From NCBI GenBank assembly GCA_946481075.1, contig CAMLMC010000001.1, positions 1,116,001 through 1,180,000 on the forward strand: 64,000 nucleotides of DNA. The letters are read 5' to 3'. The stretch's first letter is position 1; every line of letters begins with the position of its first letter. The notes under the pieces are model-generated. The model saw nothing but the letters and a program-made list of their open reading frames with translations. It ran no database searches and had not been told where the DNA came from. This DNA is from an uncultured Alphaproteobacteria bacterium. Its GTDB lineage: Bacteria > Pseudomonadota > Alphaproteobacteria > Micavibrionales > Micavibrionaceae. Below are positions 54,841 through 63,761 of this stretch, in pieces. The translations under genes and the position numbers were made by a program.

Positions 54841-55755
54841 ATGAGAAACGATCATGACAAAACCAATGCAGGCGGGGCGGATGCCACCAAAAAGGCGGCG
54901 GACGACATCCTGCGTGAAATGAATGCCCGTGAAAAGGCGCAAAGCGCAGAGGAAGATAACTCTACCCTGTTCGACAAGGTCCGCGACATGCATCTGGCCG
55001 CCACGCGGATCAACAAGGCCTGGGGCGCGGCGCACAAACTCTGGCAGGCGGTGCAGCCTGTGGCAAGGGCGATTGCGGCTCCGGCTTTTTGGGTGGCGGG
55101 CGAACTGAAAGACATCTTCGTCTGGAACGCTTTTGAACATGATGCAAAGGGCCTGAAACTCGATGCGGAAGGGGATCCCGTCTTTTCACCGGGCCGCCTG
55201 ATGCGTGCTTTTGCGACCGCGGCGATCCTGACCAACATGGCCTTTGTCGGCGGTGCGGGCGTGGCGTTTCATCTGACAAAGGATACGGTCTATAGCTATG
55301 TCACGAACAAGCAGATGAAAATTCCGGGCGAATTGTACGAAGTTACCGGCGCGGAATCCCTGCCGACCAGCACCCAACTTGATAACGGCATGTATTATCA
55401 CGTAACGGATAGCACGTTCTATCCCATGCAGTGGCGTCCCGAAGAAGATGTCTATGCGTTGATCCCGCAGGGCGATGCGGTCTGTAAATGGGAAGTGCAT
55501 GGCGTCTATTCGAAAGAATTCAAATGGCTGCACAAACAAATTGAATTCTATCAGGACATTTATGAGACGACCTGTTACCCGCTGAGCGAGGCGATGATCG
55601 GCACCATCGTGCGCGAAGGCATCCTGCCGCATGATATGTTCAACCGGTTGGCGGACAATCCGGCACAATTCGCTCCCGTTACTTCCCATGAACAGGCGGC
55701 GCAAGCGGTTGCGCCCGCCTCCATCAACATGCCGCAACTGGAATTGGTGCGATGA
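54841..55755 (+). CDS. Single-span membrane protein of unknown family
   Basis: RBS AAGGAG precedes the ATG by 5 bases. The 304-residue protein has a charged cytoplasmic helical part (1-115), one membrane segment (about 120-143, AFATAAILTNMAFVGGAGVAF) and a soluble C-part (about 145-304). The C-part has Cys residues (DAVCKWEVHG, YETTCYPLSE) that could pair in the periplasm. No family is recognised. It starts 9 bases after the AAA+ gene and overlaps the next gene by 4 bases. Its cytoplasmic part could dock the AAA+ or coiled-coil protein at the membrane. Confidence 0.72.
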   Translation: MRNDHDKTNAGGADATKKAADDILREMNAREKAQSAEEDNSTLFDKVRDMHLAATRINKAWGAAHKLWQAVQPVARAIAAPAFWVAGELKDIFVWNAFEHDAKGLKLDAEGDPVFSPGRLMRAFATAAILTNMAFVGGAGVAFHLTKDTVYSYVTNKQMKIPGELYEVTGAESLPTSTQLDNGMYYHVTDSTFYPMQWRPEEDVYALIPQGDAVCKWEVHGVYSKEFKWLHKQIEFYQDIYETTCYPLSEAMIGTIVREGILPHDMFNRLADNPAQFAPVTSHEQAAQAVAPASINMPQLELVR

Positions 55756-56243
55756 CAGACAACAACAAAGACCCAAAAGGCAACATCATCACGAATATCG
55801 CGGGCGGCCTGAAAAAAGGCTTCGACGCGGCGGGAAAGGCCGCAGATGCAAATCTCAACAAAGGCGGAGAGGCGGTGAAAGGCGCGCTGGATTTCGGCGC
55901 GAAGGTGGTAGCCGGCGCGGGCAATGCCGCGGGGAATGTCGTTGGCAAGGAACGCGTTGAAGGGGCCATCGTCTATGGCACGATCGGCGCGGGCGTCGGT
56001 TCGCTGGTGCCCGGCAAGGGCACCCTGATCGGCGGGGCCGCGGGGGCCGCCATCGGCTTTGTCGGCGGCAAACCGCTGCTGGACTTTTATAAGAAGGTGA
56101 ACGGGCAGGACACGGAGCCGCCAGCGGATAAGTCGACCGAACCGAAACCGGAAACCGCAAAGGAAGAAACGCCGCCAAAAGCCGGCGCTGAAAAACCGGT
56201 CGTGCCGGATGTCAAACCGCCTTCGCCGGGTGACCGGTTATAG
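55752..56243 (+). CDS. Glycine-zipper membrane protein
   Basis: The 163-residue protein has an amphipathic N-part with repeated AGxAAxA-like helices (GGLKKGFDAAGKAADANLNK, GALDFGAKVVAGAGNAAGNV). A GxxxG-rich hydrophobic hairpin follows (about 78-115, AIVYGTIGAGVGSLVPGKGT, GGAAGAAIGFVGG), then a Pro/Lys/Glu tail. GxxxG hairpins of this sort oligomerise in membranes and occur in pore-forming and stress proteins. It is the last gene of the AAA+ operon and overlaps both the membrane protein gene and the convergent cysQ stop. Confidence 0.75.
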   Translation: MTDNNKDPKGNIITNIAGGLKKGFDAAGKAADANLNKGGEAVKGALDFGAKVVAGAGNAAGNVVGKERVEGAIVYGTIGAGVGSLVPGKGTLIGGAAGAAIGFVGGKPLLDFYKKVNGQDTEPPADKSTEPKPETAKEETPPKAGAEKPVVPDVKPPSPGDRL

Positions 56244-57053
56244 GCTCTCCACCGGCAGGGGAAATTCCCTTGCCGCGATAAAGGGCGGATTGATGAAAGA
56301 ACGGTCTTTGTGGCCATAGGTGATCACATGGCCCTGCATGTCAAAAATATCCCCGCCCGCCGCGCGGATGATTGCATGACCCGCCGCCAGGTCCCATTCG
56401 CATGTCTCGCCGATATTGGGATAGATGTCGGCCTTGCCGCACGCAACCGCGCAGATTTTGAGCGAGCTGGCACGGCTGATTTTCTTGTCGACCTTGAAAT
56501 TATCGAGCAGTTGATCCATCGCCGTCCCGCTCCCGCGGCTCTTGCTGACGATGACGATATTGCCGCGTGCGGGCACATCACGTGTGCGGATGGATTTCAG
56601 GGTGTCGGTTTCTTCAAGCCATCTGGCCGCTCCCAAATCGCGGTGCGCCAGATAGACTTCACCGATCACGGGCGCGGCGATCACACCGAGGATAGGCTCG
56701 CCCTTATGGATCAGGGCGATATTGACGGTGTATTCTTCGCCGCCTTTTACGAATTCCCTAGTCCCGTCGAGCGGATCGACCAGCCAGAAATATCCGCCCA
56801 AATCGACGTCGTCCAGAAGATGATGGCTTTCCTCGCCGACAACCGGAATGTCTGCGGATATTTCTTTCAATCCATTGATGATATAGGCTTCGGCTTCGCG
56901 GTCGGCCTGCGTGACGGGCGACCCGTCACCCTTTACTTCCGCCCCCTGATATCCCGCCTCGCTATAGTAATTCAGGGTAATATCCCCTGCGCCCAAGGCA
57001 ATGCGTTGCACGATGTTTAACAGCGCCTCGGGATGCGCAAGAAGTTTGCTCAT
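56238..57053 (-). CDS. cysQ: 3'(2'),5'-bisphosphate nucleotidase
   Basis: The 271-residue inositol-phosphatase-fold enzyme has the metal motifs GEESHH (about 75-80), WLVDPLDGTREFVKG (about 90-105) and CEWDLAAGHAIIRAAGG (about 215-230). It removes the 3' phosphate of PAP made in sulfate assimilation, protecting against PAP build-up. The length and motif spacing fit CysQ. Its ATG overlaps the ugd stop by one base (TAATG), so the two are co-transcribed, ugd first. Confidence 0.92.
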   Translation of the reverse strand: MSKLLAHPEALLNIVQRIALGAGDITLNYYSEAGYQGAEVKGDGSPVTQADREAEAYIINGLKEISADIPVVGEESHHLLDDVDLGGYFWLVDPLDGTREFVKGGEEYTVNIALIHKGEPILGVIAAPVIGEVYLAHRDLGAARWLEETDTLKSIRTRDVPARGNIVIVSKSRGSGTAMDQLLDNFKVDKKISRASSLKICAVACGKADIYPNIGETCEWDLAAGHAIIRAAGGDIFDMQGHVITYGHKDRSFINPPFIAAREFPLPVESL

Positions 57054-58396
57054 TATACGGCACGCAGTTTTTTCTGGCCACTGGCCGTAAGGGCCGGGCG
57101 GCCGATGGATACATATTCAAATCCGTGCGGTTCGACTTCGGCGACCTTGTAGATATTGCGAAGGTCGACAAGCACTTTTTCTTTCATGCTTGATGCAATG
57201 CGTTTCAGGTCCAGCCCGCGATATTCATTCCATTCGGTAATGATGACAAGGGCGTCGGCGTCCTTGGCGGCATCATACGGATCTTCCACCCATGTGACAT
57301 CCTTCAGGACTTTGGCTGCCTGCTCCTTGGCGATCGGGTCGTGCGTAAAGACGGTTGCACCGGCCTTTTGCAATTCGGGCACGATGACGAGGCTTGGCGC
57401 ATCGCGCACATCATCCGTATTCGGCTTGAAGGCGATGCCAAGAACACCGATCTTCTTGCCTTTGACCGACCCGCCGCACGCGGTGATGACTTTTTCCGCC
57501 ATCTGTTTTTGGCGGTCGGCATTGACCTGAACGACGGCCTCGATAATACGCTGCGGCACGCCGAATTTCTGTCCGGTCTGTGTCAGGGCCAGCGTATCTT
57601 TCGGGAAACACGATCCGCCATAACCGGGCCCAGCATGCAGGAATTTGGAACCGATGCGCCCGTCCATGCCGATGGCCTTTGCCACATGCTGGACATTGCC
57701 GCCCGCGACTTCGCACAAATTGGCGATCTCGTTGATGAAGCTGATCTTCATCGCAAGAAACGCATTCGCCGCATATTTGATGATCTCGGCTGTTTCCGGC
57801 TCTACCACCACGATCGGTGTCTCGTTGATATAAAGCGGGCGGTAAAGCTGACGCATCACGTCGCTTGCACGCTCGGACGATGATCCGATCACGACGCGGT
57901 CGGGGCGCATAAAGTCGTTGATCGCGGCACCTTCGCGCAAAAACTCGGGATTGGAACAAACATCGATATCTTTTTCACGCCCCTCTTCGCGGACGATTTT
58001 TTCAATCTCGCGCGCGGTGCCGACGGGAACGGTCGATTTGGTGACAAGCACGGTATAACCATCGACGGCGCGGATGGCTTCGCGCGCGGCTTCGTAAACA
58101 TAGGTCAGGTCGGCATGGCCGTCCTCTTTGCGCGATGGCGTGCCGACCGCGATGAACACCGCATCCGCGCCTTTTACGGCCTCTTTCAGATCGGTCGTGA
58201 ACGACAGGCGCCCGGCTTTCACCTGTTTTTCGACGAGGTCCTCAAGACCGGGTTCGTAAATCGGGATAATCCCCTTTTTCAGGTTCTCGATTTTACCGGC
58301 ATCCTTGTCGACGCACACCACATCGATCCCGAATTCCGCAAAACAGGTACCCGATACAAGGCCGACATAACCGGTGCCAACGACGCCAATCCGCAT
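57053..58396 (-). CDS. ugd: UDP-glucose 6-dehydrogenase
   Basis: The start is ATG 58396 (MRIGVVGTGYVGLVSGTCFA) with GGAG about 8 bases upstream. The 447-residue enzyme has the N-terminal NAD fold (GTGYVG), TKSTVPVGT, the catalytic Cys loop GPGYGGSCFPKDT (about residue 265) and a C-terminal UDP-sugar domain (GIAFKPNTDDVRDAPS). It oxidises UDP-glucose to UDP-glucuronate for polysaccharide or LPS synthesis. Together with the phosphohexomutase at 40570 it supplies surface sugar precursors. Confidence 0.95.
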   Translation of the reverse strand: MRIGVVGTGYVGLVSGTCFAEFGIDVVCVDKDAGKIENLKKGIIPIYEPGLEDLVEKQVKAGRLSFTTDLKEAVKGADAVFIAVGTPSRKEDGHADLTYVYEAAREAIRAVDGYTVLVTKSTVPVGTAREIEKIVREEGREKDIDVCSNPEFLREGAAINDFMRPDRVVIGSSSERASDVMRQLYRPLYINETPIVVVEPETAEIIKYAANAFLAMKISFINEIANLCEVAGGNVQHVAKAIGMDGRIGSKFLHAGPGYGGSCFPKDTLALTQTGQKFGVPQRIIEAVVQVNADRQKQMAEKVITACGGSVKGKKIGVLGIAFKPNTDDVRDAPSLVIVPELQKAGATVFTHDPIAKEQAAKVLKDVTWVEDPYDAAKDADALVIITEWNEYRGLDLKRIASSMKEKVLVDLRNIYKVAEVEPHGFEYVSIGRPALTASGQKKLRAV

Positions 58397-58598
58397 AATC
58401 ATTCTCCGTACTGATTAATATAGCCGGCACGCTAACGGATTTCGCGCTGCAAAAAAAGTAAAAATGCGCCAAAACGGCCCTGCGCGGCAAAAATTATGGC
58501 AAAAAGAGCATATCTGGGGATTGCCCGCCATTTGTCTTTCCGATTAAGGTACGCTGTATTAAAATTCCCGATAATCAAATATTGCCCCAGGAAGAATT

Positions 58599-59375
58599 AT
58601 GGCCCAGAACGCATCCTCCCAAAACGAACCGCAAAGCTCGAACATGCCCCTGTTTTACAAAAAACCGGCCCCGCTGGATGCGAACCAGCATGCCAAGCTG
58701 GGCCTGAAGAAAGACTTTGGACTGGGCTTTGCCAAGGAAGTCAACGCGGTCCCCGTCAACCTGATCGAATTGCCGCAAATCTGTCATTTCTATCCGATCG
58801 CCTTTTCGCCGGACGCAAACGCGACGCCGGTCGCCATTCTCGGTCTGCGCGACAATGAAAACCTGTTTATCAGCGGCAAAAAGGACGAATGGGCGGCCGA
58901 CATGTATATTCCCGCCTATATCCGCCGTTATCCCTTTATTTTCTCGGAAATTCCGGGCAGCGACCAGCTTTCCCTCTGCATTGATATGGACGATTCCGTG
59001 ATCGACCAGAAAGGCGGCGACCAACGTTTCTTCGAAGCCGACGGCAAACCGTCTTCTCTCTCTCAAAATGCTCTGGAATTCTGCAAATCCTATCATGCCG
59101 CGGCCCAGCAGACGGTGGAATTCGGCAAGGCGCTCCACGCGGCGGGCCTTTTGGTTGAACGTCAGGCGGAAATCGCCGTGGCTGGCGGCAAGAAAATTAA
59201 CTTTTCCGGCTTCCGCATCGTCGATGAGCAAAAACTGGCGCAAATAGACGACAAAACCTTCCTCGAATTCCGGGCGAAGGGCTTCCTGCCGTTCATTTAT
59301 GCACATCTCTTTTCGGGGGCACAGTGGCAAAGATTGACGCGCCTTCTAAATGCGCGTATGGAAAATAAACAATAG
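58599..59375 (+). CDS. SapC-family protein
   Basis: The 258-residue protein matches the SapC pattern: LPLFY-like opening (MPLFYKKPAPLDANQHAKLG), FYPIAFSPDANATPVAILGL, the WAADMYIPAYIRRYPFIFSE block and a late SGFRIVDEQKLAQIDDKTF. There is no signal peptide or membrane segment. The family was named from surface-layer clusters, and its biochemical role is not known. AGGAAG lies 5 bases before the ATG. Confidence 0.88.
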   Translation: MAQNASSQNEPQSSNMPLFYKKPAPLDANQHAKLGLKKDFGLGFAKEVNAVPVNLIELPQICHFYPIAFSPDANATPVAILGLRDNENLFISGKKDEWAADMYIPAYIRRYPFIFSEIPGSDQLSLCIDMDDSVIDQKGGDQRFFEADGKPSSLSQNALEFCKSYHAAAQQTVEFGKALHAAGLLVERQAEIAVAGGKKINFSGFRIVDEQKLAQIDDKTFLEFRAKGFLPFIYAHLFSGAQWQRLTRLLNARMENKQ

Positions 59376-59406
59376 GGAAAATATGTAAGGCAAGAGGAGC
59401 TTCCCC

Positions 59407-59988
59407 ATGGCAAAAGTAGGCGCACAGCGCGCGGCAGAACTGACGGGCCGTTCAAAATCCACCATCCAGCGCGCGATGAACAGCGGCAAATTGTCGTTTG
59501 AAATTGATGCCAATGACCGCCGCATCATCGATGTATCGGAACTGGACCGCGTGTTCGGCCTTCTGCCGCAAAACGGGGAAAGCGCCTCGGGCGGTGCCTC
59601 TTCTCAGGAAACAACATCTCAGGCCGAACTGCAACGCGCGGCCGATATGCTGGAAATCGAACGCCTGAAAATGCGCGTCCGCGCCCTGGAAGACCAACTC
59701 GACATCACGCGCGAACAGCTGGAAGACATGCGCAGCCAGCGCGATTTGTGGCAGAAACAGTCGCAGCAGATCCTGATCACCTCTCAGTACAGCCAGAAAC
59801 AGGCCGAAGAACTGAAGGAAGAACTGCGCGTCCGCGAAGAACGCGCACGCCAGAACAAACAGAAAATTCTGGAAGAACGCATGAAACGCATGCAGGGCCA
59901 GAACGAAAACTCGGCCCAGCAACAAAAGGCGCCAAACGGCACCTTCTCCGGCGTATGGAACAAAATTCTCGGCAAATCCGCCGCGTAA
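59407..59988 (+). CDS. HTH N-terminal, coiled-coil protein (MerR/excisionase-like head)
   Basis: The 193-residue protein starts with an HTH-like region (VGAQRAAELTGRSKSTIQRA and a wing-like FEIDANDRRIIDVSELDRV, about 1-52), a linker, then a long Glu/Arg/Gln-rich coiled coil (about 75-170). This head-plus-coil layout resembles plasmid KfrA- or partition-type DNA-binding proteins. The natural binding site is not visible. RBS GAGGAG lies 7 bases before the ATG, and a strong terminator follows. Confidence 0.75.
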   Translation: MAKVGAQRAAELTGRSKSTIQRAMNSGKLSFEIDANDRRIIDVSELDRVFGLLPQNGESASGGASSQETTSQAELQRAADMLEIERLKMRVRALEDQLDITREQLEDMRSQRDLWQKQSQQILITSQYSQKQAEELKEELRVREERARQNKQKILEERMKRMQGQNENSAQQQKAPNGTFSGVWNKILGKSAA

Positions 59989-60001
59989 TTCCCTTTATTC
60001 C

Positions 60002-60033
60002 AAAACGGCCTGCCACTTTTGGCAGGCCGTTTT
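60002..60033 (+). terminator. Rho-independent terminator
   Basis: The 14-bp stem AAAACGGCCTGCCA/TGGCAGGCCGTTTT with a 4-base loop ends the HTH/coiled-coil gene. Confidence 0.9.
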
Positions 60034-60053
60034 GTTTGTGCTACAATCATCTC

Positions 60054-60617
60054 ATGAAACTTGTACTCGCCTTCTTCATGCTCGCGATATTGTTTGCGCC
60101 TCCGGCCTTTGCGCAGGCGCGCAACATGCACATCGTGAAAGACAGCCTTTACTTCACGATGGATGATGGAATCCAGTCGCCGGAAGAAATGGTGGAAGAA
60201 GCGGAATATGTTCTCGGGAACTGCCGGAACAACGCCTATCAAAAGCAATATTTCAACTGCGAATGTATTGCGGGTGCATTTTTGCAACAACGTGAAAAGC
60301 TCGGCCCTCTTGCCTTGCAACAGGAAATTCTGGACAGGCTGATGAAATCGCGGAATGCCACGTGCGCGAATACCGAAGAGATCGCAGGAAAAACCTATCA
60401 AAGCTGCATGGATTACGCCGCGATGTCACGTGAACTGGCAACGGACAATGAAGAATATTGCACATGCGCCGCAAACAAGGCCGCGCTCGATTTCACAAAA
60501 TCGCCGCGCCTGAATTCGCGCCATATCCGCAATGTGAAATCAAAGGCGATGGCGTTTTGCGACAATCCCGCCAACCGTCCCGCCGCCGCGGCGTCAAGCT
60601 CTAGAAGCGTGAACTGA
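60054..60617 (+). CDS. Secreted Cys-rich protein of unknown function
   Basis: The start is ATG 60054 (MKLVLAFFMLAILFAPPAFA, a clean signal peptide cut after FAQA). The mature part of about 165 residues has eight Cys (GNCRNN, NCECIAG, ATCAN, QSCMDY, EYCTCAAN, AFCDN), likely forming disulfides in the periplasm. No family is recognised. RBS is weak, but the gene begins just 20 bases after a terminator, and TACAAT at 60042-60047 may be its -10. The stop overlaps the convergent acyl-CoA dehydrogenase gene by 17 bases. Confidence 0.72.
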   Translation: MKLVLAFFMLAILFAPPAFAQARNMHIVKDSLYFTMDDGIQSPEEMVEEAEYVLGNCRNNAYQKQYFNCECIAGAFLQQREKLGPLALQQEILDRLMKSRNATCANTEEIAGKTYQSCMDYAAMSRELATDNEEYCTCAANKAALDFTKSPRLNSRHIRNVKSKAMAFCDNPANRPAAAASSSRSVN

Positions 60618-62367
60618 CGATCGCTCTCGCGGCATTGAAGACCGCGGCCATGTGCGCGCTCACCATCGGAAGGATATTTTCGGCATAAAAGCGGGCAGTC
60701 AGAATTTTGTCTTCATAAAACGCATGGTCGCCGCCGCCTTCGGATAGCGCCTGGTTCGCGGCCAGCGCGGAACGCCCCATCATCACACCGGCGGCAAAGA
60801 GCGACAGGCCCTTCTGGTACGGCACGGAAACGGCGGCGAGATAGTCTAGCCCCTCGCCCGCCAGCTTGCTCAGCTGCGCCGATGCCATGCCGACACTCTC
60901 CTGCGCGATGTGAAGGGCTGCATGAATCGCATGCAAATCATCGCCGGCGCCTTTTGAAACAGCATCGATATCCTTCTCGCAATCTTTTAAATACGTTTTG
61001 AGCGCCGCACCTTGATCCCGCATAATCTTGCGGAAGATCAGATCCGCCGCCTGAATGCCGTTGGTGCCTTCATAGATGGGAAGGATGCGCGCATCGCGGT
61101 AATATTGCGCGGCGCCCGTTTCTTCGATGAAACCCATCCCGCCGTGAATTTGTACGCCTGTCGATGTAACCTCCAGCGACATGTCCGTGGCCCCCGCCTT
61201 CACCAAAGGCGTGAGCAATTCCAAACGCGCTTGCGCATCGGCATCACCCGTGCGCGCAAGATCGATATGCAATGCGGCCTCATACGTCAACGCACGGAAC
61301 GCCTCTATCTGCGCCTTCATGGAAAGCAGCATGCGCTTCACATCCGGATGCTGCGCAATCGCAACGCGCCCGCCGTCTTTCTTGTCAATCGCGCTGCCCT
61401 GCACACGGTCCTTCGCATAGGATAGGGCATGCTGGTAAGACCGATCGGCAATCGCCACGCCCTGAAGGCCGACTGACAAACGCGCATTGTTCATCATCGT
61501 GAACATATATTTCAGGCCTTCATTCTCGGCACCGACAAGATAACCGATCGCGCCTTTTTTATCCCCCATGACGTCGCCGAATTGCATCGTGCAGGTGGGC
61601 GATCCATGGATGCCGAGCTTGTGCTCGATCCCCGTGCACATCACATCGTTGCGCGTGCCGTCTTTCAAAAACTTCGGCACGATAAACAGGGAAATCCCTT
61701 TCACGCCTTCCGGCGCATCGGGCAATCTCGCCAATACCAAATGAATGATGTTGTCCGCAAAATCATGTTCGCCGTACGTGATGAAAATCTTCTGGCCGAA
61801 AATACGATAGGCGTCACCATCGCGCTCCGCCTTCGTCCTCACGGCGGCAAGGTCCGATCCGGCTTGCGGCTCCGTCAAATTCATCGTGCCGGTCCATTCA
61901 CCGGAAATAAGTTTCTCAAGATACTCGGCCTTCAGTTCATCCGACCCGTGGTTTTCAATCGCCTCGACTGCGCCTTGGTTGAGCAGCGGGCAAAGCCCGA
62001 AACTCATATTGGCGGCCTGCCACATTTCCTGCACGGCGAACGCGACCAGCCATGGAAGGCCCTGCCCGCCATGCGCCTGCCCGAACGGCACGGCGTTCCA
62101 TCCGCCATCGCGATATTGCGCATAGGCGTCTTTGAACCCCGGCGATGTCGTGACAACCCCATTATCCCACTTCGCGGGTGTCTTATCGCCCGCATTGTTG
62201 ATCGGGCCCAGCACCTCCCCCGCGAGCTGTGACGCGGGCTCCAGAATGCTGCCCACCGTATCGATGTCCAGTTTGCCGAAATCCGGATGCTCCGGCAATT
62301 TGTCCAATCCCACCACGCGGTCCATCACGAACTGCATATCTTTGATCGGGGCGATGTAATCGGTCAT
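60601..62367 (-). CDS. Acyl-CoA dehydrogenase, DmdC-type (with C-terminal domain)
   Basis: The start is ATG 62367 (MTDYIAPIKDMQFVMDRVVG) with AAGAGGA 7 bases upstream; the longer frame has no site. The 588-residue flavoenzyme has the acyl-CoA dehydrogenase core (MNLTEPQAGSDLAAVRTKAE, GIHGSPTCTMQFGD, IHGGMGFIEETGAAQYYRDA and the catalytic-base strand near ILPIYEGTNGIQ). An extra C-terminal helical domain (about 460-588) follows. This long form fits 3-methylmercaptopropionyl-CoA dehydrogenase/DmdC relatives, but many act on other acyl-CoAs, so the substrate is open. Confidence 0.9.
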   Translation of the reverse strand: MTDYIAPIKDMQFVMDRVVGLDKLPEHPDFGKLDIDTVGSILEPASQLAGEVLGPINNAGDKTPAKWDNGVVTTSPGFKDAYAQYRDGGWNAVPFGQAHGGQGLPWLVAFAVQEMWQAANMSFGLCPLLNQGAVEAIENHGSDELKAEYLEKLISGEWTGTMNLTEPQAGSDLAAVRTKAERDGDAYRIFGQKIFITYGEHDFADNIIHLVLARLPDAPEGVKGISLFIVPKFLKDGTRNDVMCTGIEHKLGIHGSPTCTMQFGDVMGDKKGAIGYLVGAENEGLKYMFTMMNNARLSVGLQGVAIADRSYQHALSYAKDRVQGSAIDKKDGGRVAIAQHPDVKRMLLSMKAQIEAFRALTYEAALHIDLARTGDADAQARLELLTPLVKAGATDMSLEVTSTGVQIHGGMGFIEETGAAQYYRDARILPIYEGTNGIQAADLIFRKIMRDQGAALKTYLKDCEKDIDAVSKGAGDDLHAIHAALHIAQESVGMASAQLSKLAGEGLDYLAAVSVPYQKGLSLFAAGVMMGRSALAANQALSEGGGDHAFYEDKILTARFYAENILPMVSAHMAAVFNAARAIVSSRF

Positions 62368-62420
62368 GGCGGGTCCTCTTAGATAGTCCTTCGAACTAAC
62401 AGGATACTGGAACATTCTTA

Positions 62421-62516
62421 ATTTACCACAGAGAACACAGAGTTATTTGAGAGGCACAGAGAATTATAAAAAAACTCTGCGAAACTCCGTGCCCTCTGTG
62501 CGCTCTGTGGTTAAAA
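62421..62516. repeat. Palindromic element with ACCACAGAG...CTCTGTGGT ends
   Basis: The outer arms TTTACCACAGAG and CTCTGTGGTTAAA and inner arms GAGGCACAGAG/CTCCGTGCC form a nearly 100-base imperfect inverted repeat in the gap between two divergent genes. Elements with the same core (CCACAGAGNNCACAGAG) are common dispersed palindromes in bacterial genomes. As RNA it would make a long hairpin. There is one copy in the window. Confidence 0.7.
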
Positions 62517-62591
62517 AAGCCAAACTGGCACGGTCCTTGAAACGATTGATTTGGATTTGGAACAAAGACGCTTTAGGCGAAAGGGCCGGAA

Positions 62592-63521
62592 ATGGCACAA
62601 AACTTTAACACAATCAACGCGTTAGATGGATTTAAGGTCCCCGTAAAGGTCTATAATGCCATCAAGAACGCGGCCAATGCCACGGGGGTCAATTTTACCT
62701 ACATGCTGGAAAAGGCTGCCGCGGAGAGCGGTTTCAACACCAACGCCAAGGCGAAAACCAGCTCGGCCACCGGCCTGTATCAATTTATCGACAAGACATG
62801 GCTTTCGATGGTGAACCAGCACGGGGCAAAATACGGCCTTGAAAAATACGCCGATAAGATCGACGACAACGGCAACGTTTCAAATGCCAAAATCAAAAAG
62901 GAAATTCTAAATCTGCGTAAGGATCCGGAAGTTGCGGCCTACATGGCCGCCGAATTCGCGGCGGGCAATTACAACCAGTTGAAACAGAATGTCGGCGGCG
63001 ACATCGGCTCGACAGAACTTTATATGGCGCACTTTCTTGGCGCGGGCGGCGCATCGGGTTTCCTGAACGCCATGAAGAAAAGCCCGAACATGGTGGCGGC
63101 CGACCTCTTCCCGCGTGAAGCACGTGCCAATCGCAATGTGTTCTATGATCAATCGAGCGGTCAGCCGCGCACCCTGAAACAAATCTACGCCTATTTCGAC
63201 AAAAAATTCGACGCGGACGCCGTTGCCGGTGAAACACAAGTCGCGGCCATAAAAACAAACTCCGACACCGTTCTGCGTCAGACACCGGCCCCTGCCGCGC
63301 AAACCGCGCAGCAGATCATGGCGGACGAAGATCCTTTCCTGCGTCTTGCCACCTTCATGAATTACGAGAACAGCATGGCCTCCAAACGCAATTTTGCGCG
63401 AATCGCGGGGCAAGAAGCGGCTGACACGCAAAACACCTGGCAAATTTTCCCGCCATCGCTCTATAGCAAACTGGCCTTAAGCCCCGCACAAATGATGATG
63501 CTGGACGATTTCAAGGCATAA
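62592..63521 (+). CDS. Lytic transglycosylase-like protein (SLT fold)
   Basis: The 309-residue protein starts MAQNFNTINALDGFKVPVKV, with AAAGGG close upstream. An SLT-like domain (about 15-190) has the catalytic Glu45 in MLEKAAAESGFN and the GLYQFIDKTW loop, then AAEFAAGNYNQLKQ and AHFLGAGGASGFL. There is no signal peptide, which is unusual for a murein hydrolase and recalls the flagellar or phage type delivered by another machine. The C-third is disordered and Ala/Gln-rich. It is not obviously part of a phage or flagellar cluster here. Confidence 0.8.
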   Translation: MAQNFNTINALDGFKVPVKVYNAIKNAANATGVNFTYMLEKAAAESGFNTNAKAKTSSATGLYQFIDKTWLSMVNQHGAKYGLEKYADKIDDNGNVSNAKIKKEILNLRKDPEVAAYMAAEFAAGNYNQLKQNVGGDIGSTELYMAHFLGAGGASGFLNAMKKSPNMVAADLFPREARANRNVFYDQSSGQPRTLKQIYAYFDKKFDADAVAGETQVAAIKTNSDTVLRQTPAPAAQTAQQIMADEDPFLRLATFMNYENSMASKRNFARIAGQEAADTQNTWQIFPPSLYSKLALSPAQMMMLDDFKA

Positions 63522-63546
63522 TAATCTGATTCAATTCACGTTTTGG

Positions 63547-63571
63547 CCCCCGGTAAAACCCTTACTGGGGG
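63547..63571 (+). terminator. Weak hairpin terminator after the SLT gene
   Basis: A stem of about 10 bp (one G-T pair) with a 5-base loop is followed by GTTTA, so the T run is short. Confidence 0.4.
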
Positions 63572-63732
63572 TTTACTGCAATTGAAGTCCAAATTTCTTT
63601 TGATCAACTATAGATAATCAGTATTCATGAACAAATTAAATATAAATACTAGTAATAAATAAAGTATTCGAACTAAGTAAATATAAAATCAACTATAGAT
63701 GCGTTTATTACAAGTCACCCATGCGTTTTTTG

Positions 63733-63761
63733 TTGACATTAAGGCATCTATACAATAGATT
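63733..63761 (+). promoter_or_regulatory. Sigma-70-like promoter of the final gene
   Basis: Exact TTGACA (63733-63738), 17 bases, then TAGATT (63756-63761) lie about 58 bases before the ATG. Confidence 0.5.
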
